NCBI GenBank assembly: GCA_016716885.1
Contig: JADJUV010000005.1
Coordinates: forward strand, 1 to 64,000
DNA length: 64,000 nucleotides
Direction: 5' to 3'
From: Candidatus Trichofilum aggregatum
GTDB taxonomy: Bacteria; Chloroflexota; Anaerolineae; Promineifilales; Promineifilaceae
Of the stretch, positions 63,885 through 64,000 are shown one piece after another. Position numbers and translations under genes: made by a program. The notes below the pieces were generated by a model, which was not told where the DNA came from, ran no database searches, and saw only the letters and a program-made list of their open reading frames with translations. The number at the start of each line of letters is the position of its first letter. The first letter of the stretch is position 1.

Positions 63885-64000
63885 TTAAAATTGCTGTAAG
63901 AATCTCAGGTCGTTGCCCCAGAATTGCCGGATGTCGTTGATGCCGTATTTGAGCATGGCGATCCGTTCTGGCCCCATACCGAAGGCGAAACCGGTGTATT
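63885..64000 (-). CDS. pheS: Phenylalanine-tRNA ligase alpha subunit (C-terminal end only)
   Basis: Only the last 38 codons are inside the window. They read YTGFAFGMGPERIAMLKYGI, then NDIRQFWGNDLRFLQQF and a stop at 63885-63887. The GMGPER motif is the conserved class II motif 3 of PheS, which binds ATP. It is upstream of pheT in the same operon, with a 79-bp gap holding a GAGACTAA-type hairpin. Confidence 0.97.
   Translation of the reverse strand, partial: YTGFAFGMGPERIAMLKYGINDIRQFWGNDLRFLQQF

Overview
The window reads as a chromosomal segment of a Chloroflexota bacterium, most likely of the Anaerolineae/Ardenticatenia type. This is inferred from gene content and style, not from a marker search: many secreted lipoproteins with long Thr/Pro linkers, a CtaG-type membrane protein, a geranylgeranyl-reductase-family flavoprotein, an aerobic-type complex I with two NuoM copies, ETF, and SpoIIM-like and Lgt proteins. 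GC content is moderately high. No rRNA, tRNA, CRISPR array, phage or transposase gene was found.

Layout: (0-4 kb) a KdpE/KdpD-like two-component pair, a strange poly-C tract and uvrB. (4-16 kb) Secreted and membrane proteins: a beta-propeller lipoprotein, a pseudokinase joined to a metallopeptidase, CtaG, two zinc-ribbon proteins and a GAF/PAS histidine kinase. (16-22 kb) Two divergent secreted glycoside-hydrolase-like proteins, then etfBA with a clear promoter and terminators. (22-31 kb) A very large subtilisin-like protease with a broken frame, a flavoprotein reductase and a large secreted amidase. (32-38 kb) An ABC exporter pair, lgt with an inserted domain, a CDP-alcohol phosphatidyltransferase, a phosphodiesterase and an AIM24-family protein. 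(38.8-51.2 kb) One minus-strand block, nuoA-H-J-K-L-M-M-N followed by atpI-B-E-F. It encodes only the membrane arm of complex I and the membrane sector of ATP synthase, with a promoter in front of each half. (51-64 kb) A methyltransferase, an M19 dipeptidase, endonuclease IV, a LysM protein, a death-like-domain membrane protein, another glycoside-hydrolase-like lipoprotein, a propeller protein, and pheT with the end of pheS.

The most striking signal is not a gene. The 8-bp palindrome GCGGCCGC occurs about 101 times by hand count, roughly once per 630 bp, where about three would be expected. About 60 copies sit inside the 10-bp palindrome CGCGGCCGCG. It lies in coding and non-coding DNA alike and resembles in behaviour the cyanobacterial HIP1 element, but with a different sequence.

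Two further layers of non-coding structure were seen. One is a nested-palindrome, MITE-like intergenic repeat with a variable GAGACTAA core. The other is a family of hairpins with a conserved core and covarying outer stems. At least nine places look like single-base indels, some removing implausible gene overlaps when corrected, so several broken frames are more likely assembly errors than pseudogenes.
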